A stretch of DNA of 64,000 bases from assembly GCA_051453625.1 (NCBI GenBank), contig JBOZIK010000001.1, forward strand, positions 150,255,827-150,319,826. Reading direction: 5' to 3'. Numbering within the stretch: position 1 is the first letter of the stretch; each line of letters opens with the position of its first letter. The notes under the pieces are model-generated. The model was not told the origin of the DNA and searched no databases. It was given only the letters and a program-made list of their open reading frames with translations. Source of the DNA: Welwitschia mirabilis. Lineage: Eukaryota; Gnetophyta; Gnetopsida; Welwitschiales. Below are positions 24,560-35,589 of this stretch, one piece after another. The translations under genes and the position numbers were made by a program.

Positions 24560-26020
24560 TTTATATGCTCATGTTTGTTATGTTTTAAAAATAGAACCTA
24601 AGAAATTTGAAGAAGCTAAAATTCATGAGGAATGGATGATGACAATGCAAGATGAGTTACAATAGTTTAAAAGAAATGATGTTTAGAATCTAGTAGAAAG
24701 CCCAAAGGATAAAAATTCCATTATATCACAAGGATATAATCAAATAAAAGGCATTGATGTAACTGATACTTTTTCTCCTATTGCAAGGCTAGGTATCATT
24801 AGGATGCTTTTATCTTTTGTAGCCTTTAAAAATTTCAAAGTTTATTAAATGAATTTAAAAGTGCTTTTTTAAATAGTACTTTAAATGAATAAGCATATGT
24901 AGAGCAACCACAATGTTTTATTGATCCTCATAAAATCGATCATGTGTATAGAATTAAAAAAGCTTTGTATAAGTTGAAACAAGCTTCAAGATCTTAGTAT
25001 GAGAAGCTAGCCATCTTTTTAAATGAAAATGGATATTTTCATGGAAATATAGATAAAATCATATTTGTAAAGAACTTGAAAAAAAATTTCATTATTATAT
25101 AGATTGATGTAGATGATATCATTTTTGGTGCCTCAAATGAAGAGTTATCAAAAGAATTTACAACTATTGTAACAACTCATTTTGAAATGAGTATGCTTGG
25201 TGAAGTAAAAATTTTTTTTGGACTATAGATCAAGCAATATAGATATGGGATATTTATTTCTTAATCTAAATATGTAAGAGAGTTAATCAAACATTTTAAA
25301 CTAGAAAATGCAAAAATAACTGACACTCTTATATATACATCATGTAAAGTAAGTGTCGATGAGAATGTAAATTAGTAGATCAAAAGCTTTACAAAAGTAT
25401 AATTGGTAGCTTATTATATTTCACTACAAGTAGACTAGATATTATGTTTAGTGTTGAATTTTTTTCAAGGTATCAATCCCAACTGAAAGAATCATATCTA
25501 CAAGAAGTAAAAATAATAATTAGGTATGTAAAAGGAACATGTAATTATGGCTTATGATATTCTATAGAGACATCTTTCAAACTTGCAAGTTTTCTTGATG
25601 TAGATTGGGCTATTTAGAAAGATGATAGAAAAAGCACAAGTGGAAATTGCTTTCTATTAGGTTCATATTTAGTAGGATAGGCAAGTAAGAAATAAAACTC
25701 CATTTCTCTCTCTACTGTAAAAGCAAAATATATTACAATCAGCACTTGTTGCACTTATATTTTCCAGAAGAAAGAAATGCTAAAGGATTTCTATGTTAAT
25801 TTTGAATAAGTACCTATTTTATGTAATAACATAAGTGCTATAAACATATTAAAAAAATCTTATTTAGAACTAAAAAACCGAATATATTAAGCTAAGACAT
25901 CGTTTCCTATAAGATTAAATAAAAAATGGATACATCTATATGAACTTTATGAGTACAAACCAATAATGGGCAACTATTTTTACTAAACCCCTAAATTTTG
26001 ATATCATTTTTTCATCTCAA
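24560..26020 (+). pseudogene. copia RT-RNase H remnant, copy 2
   Basis: RT reads EEWMMTMQDELQ near 24630 and carries a DVDDIIFG catalytic box at about 25106-25129, with both Asp kept but Tyr changed to Asp. Then come FEMSMLGEVKIFFGL and the IGSLLYFTTSRLDIMF block near 25400-25450. RNase H follows (VKGTCNYGL, DVDWA, DRKSTSGNCFLLGSYLVG, AKYI) and ends near 26000 with PLNFDIIFS. A segment of RT before 24725 is shortened relative to copy 1: the block from the KNFIGTK region to SQGYNQIKGIDV is missing about 75 bases. Numerous stops make it non-functional. Confidence 0.87.
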
Positions 26021-26752
26021 AAATGAAATGGGGGTTATTTCACTATCCTATTATTGATTATAGGATGGTTGACTGAATTCTTGATTTAGTCAACTCAGTC
26101 GACTAGATTAAAAACCTAGTCTCCTAGACACTCCTAGTTCTATAAGTCTTTTAGCAAAAGCTGACAGTGTATAATAGAAGTATTTTTTGTATTTTTTTTA
26201 TTTTCATATTTTTATTTTAATTATTTATTTATGTTTTACTTATGAACTTTTATATTCTCCTTTATTATTAATGTTAAAATATGGAGAATTAGTTATTCAT
26301 GCCTTCATATGTATAAACATGCACTTAGTTCTATGTTCTAAATTGTTCTTGATTGGTATCTCAAATCCTTTTATGCTTATGTACATCGTATGTGCTTAAG
26401 ATATTTTTATAATGATGAATTTTAAAGTTTTAAATAGTTATTTCATAAATTCAAATGTTAATGTCTAATATTGAAAATGATCTCTAAAATGTATTAACTA
26501 ATAAATATGTTAAATGGTTTATATGTTCACATTGTGCTTTTAATAAAATTTGTGTTCTTAATCATCCAAATGTTCATCTTAAATTTATTTTATTTTAAGC
26601 ATAAAATTTACCTATTTTAAATGTATTAATCGTGCTTTAAAAGGTGTAATATTTTGTAAAATAATAATAGGCATTTTGTGAGGGGAAGTTTTCTAAGTGA
26701 TAAATATTTTTACAACTAAGTATTATTTGCCATCAATGTAAAAGGGGGATAT
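26021..26752 (+). other. post-pol region with polypurine tract, copy 2
   Basis: Non-coding. A degenerate purine tract near 26277-26290 corresponds to the good one in copy 1, and a clean tract TAAAAGGGGGA ends at about 26749, immediately before LTR3. The 70-codon frame at 26187-26399 is AT-driven and has no counterpart in copy 1. Confidence 0.65.
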
Positions 26753-28263
26753 TGTTAGATTATGTTTTACTAATTGATGTCAAACTAATGTTTTCTATGT
26801 AGCAAATTTGTGTGTCTTATACAGAAGATGATAATTACTTAAAGATCTAAAGATGAAGTCAAAACTATTGAAGTATGAGCATTAGAAACCTGTCAAGTTC
26901 ATTTATCCTCTTGAGGGGTGGACTATACTTTCAAGGGCTTAACCAAACCTAAAGAAAATACTTAGAAATTTAATTAAATTTAGAGGGATCAACCAGATTT
27001 CTGATGAGGTTGACCGAACCTGTAAACTCGATATTTAGTATTCCTAAACTGAATGGCAAGGAGTTGATCGGATATTTATGGAGTCAGTTAGATTTGTGAA
27101 CCTGATAATAGTATCCCTGAACTAAATGAAAAGGAATCGACCAAACTTATAATGAGTCAGCTAAATCTATAAACCTATGAATAGTAGTCCTGAACTGACT
27201 ATCAATGGGTCAACCAGATCATTAAAGGGGTTGATAGGACCTGAACACTATACAACTGGTATTCTTGAGATGATTATCATGGGGTCAACCAAACACCTAA
27301 AAGGGTTGACTGGTCCTAATGTAGGAAATTGAAAAGATCTTTATTAGGAGTAGTAGTGACCAAACTTAATAGTAGGTAACTAAATGAGGGTCGACATAAT
27401 CTAGATGAGGTTAACTAAATATAGAATAGTAATAACCTAGGGTAACTAAAAATTTCACTTAGGAGATCTATGTAAGTTGTTCCACCAGATGGGGTTGACC
27501 AGGATTTTGAAGGATCGACTAGATGGAATGGAAATAAAATTTTCTATCCATTTTGTATCTATTATGTATCTATTAGATAGCCATTTTCTAGTCATTTATA
27601 GCCATTGAAAGCACATGTTCAAATTTCTAAACCCTAAACGCCTTCCAATATAAATATCCAAGAGATAGATGCTAAAAGAACCTTTTTTAAACTCATGCAC
27701 TAGTACTAAAATCTTGTGATATCCACTATTGAATATTAGCATTCATACTTCTGACTAAGGAAAATCTCTTGTCTATTTTATCTCTACATTCAAGGTCAGA
27801 TCTAGTGCTTTATCTATTGTACATCTACAGAAGAAAATCTCCATTAAAACTATTATATGAAGAATGAATGATATTTATGCATCAAGGCATTCATACCATT
27901 ACTACTACATCCTCTGATGGTTGAGACTTAGCATGTAAAAGCCTCTTTGTAAAGATTATAGGTAAACATGCAATACCTGGAAAGTTAACAAAGATTTGGA
28001 TCAAGCTTGGGGATAAGCTGATCATCAAGAGTGGAGTAGGAGGTTTCCCAAACCATTATAAAATCATGTGTACATATCTATTTCGTATTTTATGCTTTAT
28101 ATCTGTTTTATTACTTTGGATACATTTAGTTTTTCTTCATATACATAATTTTACTAGAAAATTATTTTAACCAAGCTTTTAATATATAATTAATTGTCAG
28201 TTCATCTTATTTTAATTTTTAAAGCACCTATTCACACCCACTCTAGGGTTCTCGATCCTTTCA
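26753..28263 (+). repeat. copia dimer LTR3
   Basis: 1511 bp, TGTTAGATTATG to GATCCTTTCA, with intact TG...CA ends. TATA box at 27649-27656. Preceded by the polypurine tract and followed directly by the right CAATG duplication. Confidence 0.9.
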
Positions 28264-28268
28264 CAATG
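28264..28268 (+). repeat. target-site duplication CAATG, right copy
   Basis: Identical to 14128-14132. The gypsy RT sequence resumes here in register. Confidence 0.85.
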
Positions 28269-29330
28269 AACCTTCTATAAAAGCTTACATGCCTAAGGAA
28301 TGATATTAGTTGTTTATGAGAGTTAAAAGGTTCTATATTTTGGATTACTTAATCTTATAGGTCTCTATTTTGATGCCTTCCTTAGAAACAATATGATCCA
28401 AAACTACACCCTTCGTGAGCACAAAGAAAGATTTTTTCCATCTTAATTTTAATCCACTTTTAATGCATCTATTTAAAATCCTTTTTAGTGTAAAATTATT
28501 TACTCAAAAGAGTCACCCCACACTAAAAAATCATCCATTAATACTTTCATAAAATCATCAAGCATATTAATAAAAATACCTTGCATGACGTTTTGAAAAG
28601 TGCATGGAGCTTTATGTAATCTAAATGAAATTCTTCGCAATGCATACACTGTAAAATATGAATTAAAAGTTGTCAGTGATTGATCTTCTAGTGTAATATG
28701 GATTTGATTATAGCCACTGTACCCATCTAAAAAATAGTAAAAGTTATTCCCCTCTATTTTATTAAGTACTTGATTAAGAAATAGTAAAGGAAAATGAACT
28801 TTCTTTGTTTTCTTTTTTAGGAACAACTATTATTGAAATGACCCATACTATTAGCAATTGAATTGATGATATTTATGTTCATCAGCTTAATGATTTTATC
28901 TTTAACAATCTATTTTAGGATTATGCTTAATTTTCTTTAGGGTTGGCATATAGGTTTTACTTTGTCCTCTAAGTAAATTTTATGCTATAGTATTTGTAGA
29001 GAGACATTCGCAAGGTCTTTTTGAGTTCATGCAAAAGCTTTAGATTTCTTTTGTAATGGTGAAATCAGATTTTCTTTCTATTTAGCATTTAATTTAAAAT
29101 TTACTACTAAAACTGAGTCGTATTTTCACCCATAAATACATATTTAAGATGTTGTAGTAGTTTTTTTAATTAAAGTTCTCTTGGTCTCTTATCTTGTTGA
29201 ATTTTTGGATGTACATTTTCTCTTTTCTTACTTAAATATTGGGTAGAGTTTTAAAATGCCTCTCCTCATGTCCTCCATTAAAATTTCTTTTAAATTTATA
29301 GAAGATTCTTACTATTATTTATTTGCATCT
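28264..29330 (-). pseudogene. gypsy RT and linker, unit 3 (first in the element)
   Basis: The N-terminal and central RT of unit 3, minus strand, before the copia insertion split it. A 108-codon frame at 28826-28500 holds LNKIEGNNFYYFLDGYSGYNQ, FRLHKAPCTFQNVMQGIF and the catalytic LMDDF (about 28540-28526), all standard gypsy RT motifs (family: YCFLDGYSGYNQI, PFGLCNAPATFQRCM, FMDDF). 'SFRLHKAP' replaces 'PFGLCNAP'. The protease-RT linker lies at about 29300-29130. This unit lies directly downstream of the protease and gag, so it is the original RT of the element and the others are extra copies. Confidence 0.88.
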
Positions 29331-29559
29331 TTTAGATCATAATTTAGCTCACATGGACTGGAGAACTCTAGATAGTCTTCAAGAAGTTGCAATTCTGAAG
29401 ATGTCCAATAATAAGGATTTGATTTTCCTATTATAAAAAGAGCTCCTACTTACTTTTGTTTTTAAGGAATTGATAAGCTGATATATAACTCAAGTTACAC
29501 ACACACTTCTTTTCTACATCATGCATTTTTAAATGTTTTTTAGCTACATTGTAAGCATT

Positions 29560-29960
29560 TACATCAAATTTTTCACTCCTAGATTATAAGGTGAGGATGC
29601 CATTTCTACTATTGATAATCTAATTTATAGTTGCTAACCATGCTCTACCTAGAATCAAAGGATATCCATTACTATTTATTACCTCTAATGTAATAAAATA
29701 TATTCAATAGAATACTCTATTAACCTAAATCATTGAATCTTTCATCACAACTTTTCATCTTTTAAAAGAACCATTTGCCATCTTTAGAATGATATTCATA
29801 GGTTGTAACAACTTTTTAGTTTAAGTCACTTCATGATATGTTTAGGAATCATTTTGACACTTCCCTCCAAATTAACTAAATAGTGTTTCAACCTAAAACC
29901 ATCCTATAAAATGGTATTTAAGGTTGCTACTCTAAGATCCTTATACTTTGAACTTGATTG
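29560..29960 (-). pseudogene. gypsy aspartic protease remnant
   Basis: Minus strand. The segment LVNLEGSVKMIPKHIMK near 29870 corresponds to the family active-site region 'LVDLGASVNLIPKHLL', with the catalytic Asp changed to Asn. MANGSFKR and KVVMKDSMI follow, and the domain ends at 29683-29623 with NGYPLILGRAWLATIN, matching the conserved 'PLILGRPWLATI' end. It sits between gag and RT as in Athila/Tat gypsy elements. It would cleave the polyprotein. The lost Asp and several stops make it inactive. Confidence 0.75.
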
Positions 29961-30899
29961 GATAAGTTGAAAAATTTTTTAATTAGTAGATAAACTATTT
30001 TGGGAAGCTTTCTTTTACAATTTCTCTTCACCAAAGCCTAAATAACTTATCATACTTCTTATTTTCTCTCAATAATTTTAAAAAAAGGCATAGGTAGAGA
30101 TGCTTTCTTCAAAATAATCTCTAATTCAGAACTCAAATCCTCATTATTTTTTTAATCTCTTGATAAAAGATAGTTGTCCCATGTTTGGCATTGTTGTATT
30201 TTGACATTCTACTTTTATGTATTTCATATTTTCATCTTTGTTTTTTGGTTGTTGGAGTTATATTTCCTTTCTTTGAATCACTTCCCATCATCACTTTACT
30301 TTTAGTTATGACTTTTAAATCCTTGATCTAAATGGGATTTAGATGACTAGTTAAAGGTAAGGTCCTAATATTTCTTGTGGTGGAGCACAATGTTTGTTTC
30401 ATTAATCCCACAAGCTTATTTAAGTTTTCATTAATTTGTGTTATAGCTTGTTTAAGACTATTAAAATTCTTTTTTGTGTTTTATTATAAAGATTTCAAAT
30501 TGACTTGAAAACAATTAGGTGAAGGTTACCAAATAGAAGTAGTTGGTTGGCCATAAGAAGAAAAGGAAGAAAGGTTTGGATTTGTTGATGATTCCCATGT
30601 GCTACTCCCAAAACATATTACTTCATAAGATTTCTAGAATTTATTAAAATTAGTTTTCAAATCTTGAAAGGGTTTTGTTATGGATTTTAATTCATATTAT
30701 TAAGGGAACACAATTATTCATAGAAATTATTATGACAAAAAGGAAGAGAGAGGCATTTTTCCACCTCATGATGAAGGACTTAATAAAGCAGTAATTCTTT
30801 TTTATTAAGAGAAGTTCATTCCTTTGCTTTATTATTACATTTTTCTAATTTCAGATCTCTCACACTATAACATCTACTTTCTGTAATATTTCTCTCATA
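29961..30899 (-). other. gypsy gag-protease interval, decayed
   Basis: No domain is readable, but position and composition suggest the C-terminal gag and spacer of the same element. No zinc knuckle could be found here. Confidence 0.4.
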
Positions 30900-31620
30900 G
30901 TTTTCAGTGGTTCTTCTAGCACTTGTTTGATTACAAAGGATTCTTAACTCATTTTAATGCTTTCCATTTGTCTTAGTTATCTTTTGAGTGTAGGTACCTC
31001 ATCTTTTGTTAACTTTCATGATTTATGTTACTCTTGTAAGGATTTTAATTTTGACTAACATTGATCTAATGAGATTTCCATAATGTTTTCTTCATAAGCA
31101 AAGCTGTCATTTGACAAGTATTAGGTAAAATACCTTATATAAAATAACCTACTAATTTATAGTTTTCAATAACATTTATTGGGTACCTAGTAACATAAGA
31201 GGAGAATCTCTCAAATTCCATGACATAATCTTCCTAATTCAGTTGTCTAAGACTAGTGATCCTTTTTCTAAGGCCTTAAATATATCAAGAAAGTCTCTTT
31301 CCATTTGATCCCTAGAAGTAATAAAGTGATGGACAATATACTAGCATCAATTTATATCATTTTCTATAAGTGCCATTTTGAACGCCATCAAGTATAATCT
31401 ACTAGTAATCAGGTATCCTAAATTGTAAAGAAAGGAGTCAAGATCAATTAGAAATTAGAGTGGATCATTAGTGTATTTCCCATTGTATTTAGGCAATGCA
31501 CTCAAATTATTTATATCTTCATTCTCTTCATTACATAAATAAATTGAGTTGTGAAAGTTTTTTATTTCATCTCTACAAGGTATCTCTTAAGGTTCTTGGA
31601 GCTAAAGGATACCTAGCTAT
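30900..31620 (-). pseudogene. gypsy gag remnant
   Basis: On the minus strand a capsid-like segment reads DPLKFLIDLDSFLYNLGYL, then ALIENDIN, then YIVHHFITSRDQMERDFLDI at about 31510-31270. This follows the Retrotrans_gag pattern (phenylalanine-rich helix, an Ala-Trp-like joint, then 'SW-----FL--F'). Beyond 31200 the frame dissolves. It is placed correctly between the PBS at 32151 and the protease. It would form the capsid; stops and shifts show it is dead. Confidence 0.6.
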
Positions 31621-32150
31621 ATTATGATTATTATCAATTTAAATTTTTAGTTCCTCTTTTACCTTAGATTTATTTAGAATTTCCTCAATGAGTTTTGCAT
31701 TTCTTAATGATTGAAAAAAAGTAGAGGAGGTCTAGGGTGTCCCTCACTTAGATTATAATTTTATTATTTGAAGAATAGAAGGAAAGGCTACATTTGGATT
31801 ATCAGTTCATGAAACAAAAAAAATTCATCATGATTCATGTTTGTAATCACCTAATCAAATGAAGAAGAGGAGTCTTGATTTTTATAAGATTATAGATAGA
31901 GAGAAAATTCATTGTGGATTTTGTACAATTTTGTTGTGTTCTTGATAATTGAAAAGATCACTTTCTATGTTTTCACTAATGAATTTTGATTCCTTGGTTT
32001 TTTCATTTTTGACATAAAAAATTCATTCTGTAATTCATTTAAATAAAGATGCACTCTCTAATAAAAATTATAAAAGGGATGAAAGCATTTATTTAATGAA
32101 TCAATAGATAAGTTTAAAGAAGACTAAAATTCTAGAAGACTAGCATCTTT
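31621..32150 (-). other. gypsy 5' leader and gag N terminus, decayed
   Basis: AT-rich interval between PBS and gag core. No clear start codon context or domain. Confidence 0.4.
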
Positions 32151-32165
32151 CTGACAATAGTGCCA
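32151..32165 (-). other. gypsy primer binding site (tRNA-Asp-like)
   Basis: Minus strand TGGCACTATTGTCAG, close to the Tat/Athila primer site TGGCGCCGTTGCCGGGGA expected to pair with tRNA-Asp. A candidate LTR edge starts at 32169 with TGTGAAAGC. Confidence 0.65.
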
Positions 32166-32168
32166 AAG

Positions 32169-35100
32169 TGTGAAAGCTTGTTCTACAAGTTGAGTCAATC
32201 TATGAAGGTATAACAATTAGGGATTTTCATGTCCTTTATACTAAATTTATCTAAGAATATGATTTGTAAATATAACTAGAGAAATAGGTAAATCTTCATT
32301 TTAAAAATATTAAGAAACCTTTTAAGTAGATATCGAAAAAACTAGCAAAATATAAAAGGAAATGTAGAATGTAGAATTCTACTTTTTATAAAGAAGTTAG
32401 CTTTTATCCAAGCTCATACTTCAATCATTAAAACCCTAACCAAAAGAATGAGTTAAGTCTTAGTGAGTGAAGCTAGTAATAATTTGATAAATCAAACTCT
32501 CCTCTATTTGTACCCTTATAAGATTTATGAGAAAGTAAAGTAGTTGTAAATTGGATATGCACTATCATATAATACATTTAAATATTACAAAAAAATGGAA
32601 AATTAATGGAAAATTAATGGACAACTTGGTACTCTAATTTAGCTAGAACTTGAAACACTTTTTCTTTCAATTATCGTAAAGGAAAATAGTTGTAAGATGA
32701 ATTTTCCTCTTCTTTCATGCATTATAATGCTTAAGATAATGAAAGATAAGAATGTAGCAATTTAGCACAAAACTAAATCTATCTGGATTGTTAATACATA
32801 TTTGGGGTTAATACATGACAATTTAACTAGTTAGCAGGAAGATTATAAAGAAAATTATATATATAATAAACACTTAATGCATACAATGTTTGTTCTATGA
32901 TGATTAGAAAAAGGAATATGACACTTTTGATAGGTAGCTATAATTCCTTTCCTAAGATGAATGCTCTTGTATCCTTCACTCTCGATGCAGCTCTTCTTTC
33001 CCCTTTCAAATATCTCCTACATGATCAAATACCATTAATAAGTTCATTGCAGAATATTATTTTCGAATATTATAATCTAAGAATTCATAATCAATTTCAA
33101 GGAGTATTAGTTCACATAATAATAATAAAAACTTCCTTTTTTATGCTCTTACAAAAACCTTGAAATGTGAAAAAAAAAAATAAGAATGAAGAAATCATAA
33201 TACAATGAGCCAGGATGTCTTTTTTTCAAAAATAATACAAAAAATGATTAGCCCTACATGAAAAATTTAATATGATAGTTTAGGGGAAAAAAAACAGAGA
33301 TAGAAATCAAATTTAGTAAAGAAAATATATAAATGCTATAAATAAAAAGAAAAATGCATTAGAAAGGGATTAGTATAATATAGAAAAGTGTTAAGAATGT
33401 AAGTTGCAAAAATGTATAGTACTAGAATGAAAATTGTTAAAATGTAAATTACTAAAATGGGGGAAAAAAGTAGAAGATTACCACTAAAAAATAAAGAAAA
33501 AGGCAAAAGGACTAGTTTGGTTTCCATTGAAAGAGGACCAGTACCATCAACTGGAAAATAAAAAATAAAAAATTCACTACAAAAGGAGTCGTAAAAAATA
33601 AAAATAAAAAATAAAGTAGGAAAGAAAAAGAGTGGAAATAAGAATTTCTATGTGTGCACCACTATGACTACCATATAATTAATCTCTAGCAATGATGTCA
33701 AAACATTTTTATAGATTAGTCTTTGCTATACTTTATATCTCTTAAATATTATCAGTTTAAAAGTTCATTCTAGGATAACAAATCTTGATGAAGGAAAATT
33801 AAACTTTTACTAATATGATTAGGACTTTTATTTGAAATATATCACAAGTGTTGTTCTTTGTAATGGATGAATTTTGTAGTGAAAATAGCAGCTCTTTATA
33901 AAAAACTAGATTTATAACTATCACAGAGTGGTTGAGTACTACAAAATTATAAAATAGAAAGAGTGTTACTAAACAAATAGACTAAGCCAGAAAGGAGACA
34001 TATCCTTAAGATCTAGCATGAATAGAATGAAAATAACTAAAACTTTCAATAAAAAACTTATTCTATGTTATTTTAGATGAATCATGTTAAGCATCCATTG
34101 AATCTTAAGCATGATGACATAATTGTGTTTACCATATTAGTGTTCATGAAGATTCTAGATTATTTTGGTTTCATGGTATTTTAGACACAACATAATATCC
34201 AACTTATACATCTCTCGTACTCCACTCAAAAATATGAAAAGTAGTAAACAAATTTCAAAGAACATAAAATTATAGAAACTATATGCTAAGATTAACTCAT
34301 AGAAATAAAAATACTTAAGAAATAGTTTAGTCTATATAAAGTATTTTAAGTATAAAATACTTGCATACTTGAAACCAAGAAATGAGATTGAAGAAATACT
34401 AGCCTTTATTATATGAATAAAACAAAGACTACTTTAAAGAAAGATTAAATTTAAAGCTTTAAAAACCTTACTATCCTTGAAGAGCTAGCTCATCCCTAAT
34501 AAAAAAGCTTAGAAATCAAATACATAATGCATGCTCTCTTAGTAATGTTTAAAAATTGTCCATTTATTAACGATCCAAAACATGAGGCCAAGATGGTCTT
34601 TTATATAGTGAAATATATGGTTAGGGTTCCATAAATTTGCATAAACATTATCTTCCTCAAATTAAGTCACTAATAAGATCAATTAACTTAATGTCTAAAG
34701 AGGATTTTAGAATTTAAGAATAAAGGTTAAACTTAGAAGATAACTAGTGTTGTTATTAGATTCCATCAATACTGTTAACATTCTAGGGAGATAGCTCCCT
34801 AAATTCTATAGAATCATTCCTCAACTTATTAAAATCCTATAATCATAGTGTAAAGGATGAATATCAGTAAATTATGGATTTAAGAGTGTTGATCAAAATA
34901 AATGCATAAAATGATAAAAAGGAGAACTCAATCATGCTAAATTAACCTTCATTACTTCGGATAGATGTTATTTTTGCATGTTATCAAGAATATATATATC
35001 ATATGCCTAGATTATATGAAAATAAGGTTTTTCTTCATTACCATTAAACTTAAATTTCTTTTAATTTAATTTAAAATGCATTATGCTTAATTTTATACTT

Positions 35101-35584
35101 TTGCACTTTTAATCTTCAAAAATAAATCTCCTTGAATTTTATCCTTGATGCCATTAAAAATAAGATAATAATTTCATCTTATTTTAGTAAATAATCTTTT
35201 TTTTATATTTTTCATTTTTAAAAGAGTAATAAATTTCTTTTTTTAAAAAATAAATAAAGTGAATTTAAGATTATTTTCTATGGATGTTTCCACTTTTTCA
35301 TGAAAGAAAACTAATATTTTGTATGGAATTAAGTCTTATTTCACTTTAATTATGTGCTAAATTCATGATTAATGCTTTATATTTATTCTCTCATCTATAA
35401 ATGTAATTCTTTATCCTTGGTTTTTTATTAAGATACTACATATACCCATTCCAATCCTTGTATTTCCATCCTAATTATTTTTGGTCTATATTTACTATAA
35501 TATATTCATGCTACTATCTATAAATGTCCAATAGATTAGGATATATCATTAAGTAGAATGAATTTTATACATGTCCAACACATG
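32169..35584 (-). repeat. probable 5' LTR of the gypsy element and flank
   Basis: Begins TGTGAAAGCTTG right after the PBS. A TATA box CTATATAAAAGA lies on the minus strand at 34609-34598, suggesting that U3 lies to its right and an R-U5 of about 2.4 kb to its left. The far end could not be fixed, since no second LTR is in the window. Purine-rich low-complexity sequence occurs at about 33545-33640. Small frames at 32897-33163 and 33336-33527 show no known motif. Confidence 0.45.
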
Positions 35585-35589
35585 TCTAT
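35585..35589 (+). repeat. target-site duplication TCTAT, left copy
   Basis: TCTAT precedes LTR A and recurs at 51131-51135 directly after LTR B, defining the ends of the element between them. Confidence 0.85.

Larger units (their letters stand above)
14133..28263 (+). mobile_element. tandem Ty1/copia (Sirevirus-like) dimer
   Basis: A 14,131-bp insertion with three LTRs and two internal regions in the order LTR1 (14133-16149), internal 1, LTR2 (20731-22251), internal 2, LTR3 (26753-28263), inside one 5-bp duplication. Each LTR that precedes an internal region is followed by an initiator-Met PBS. Both internal regions show gag, aspartic protease, integrase, RT and RNase H in copia order on the plus strand, all broken. 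Sirevirus affinity is inferred from the integrase segments KGYTIKKIRS and VYLRHSIDKTPYEL, an internal polypurine tract well upstream of the 3' LTR, and LTRs of about 1.5 kb. The dimer probably arose by unequal recombination between LTRs of two copies. Confidence 0.9.
9530..32168 (-). mobile_element. Ty3/gypsy element (Athila/Tat-like), tandem RT-RNaseH, interrupted
   Basis: A decayed minus-strand gypsy element. Reading right to left: PBS (32165-32151), gag remnant (about 31620-30900), protease (29960-29560), linker and RT, then RNase H. The linker-RT-RNase H block occurs three times plus a partial linker, with equivalent points at 13721, 11890 and 10121 (periods 1831 and 1769 bp). No integrase motif follows any RNase H copy, and no left-hand LTR was found. 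The third RT is split by the copia insertion at 14133-28263, and the two RT halves join in register. All frames carry stops. Lineage is inferred from the tRNA-Asp-like PBS and the protease ending in LILGRAWLATI. Confidence 0.8.
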
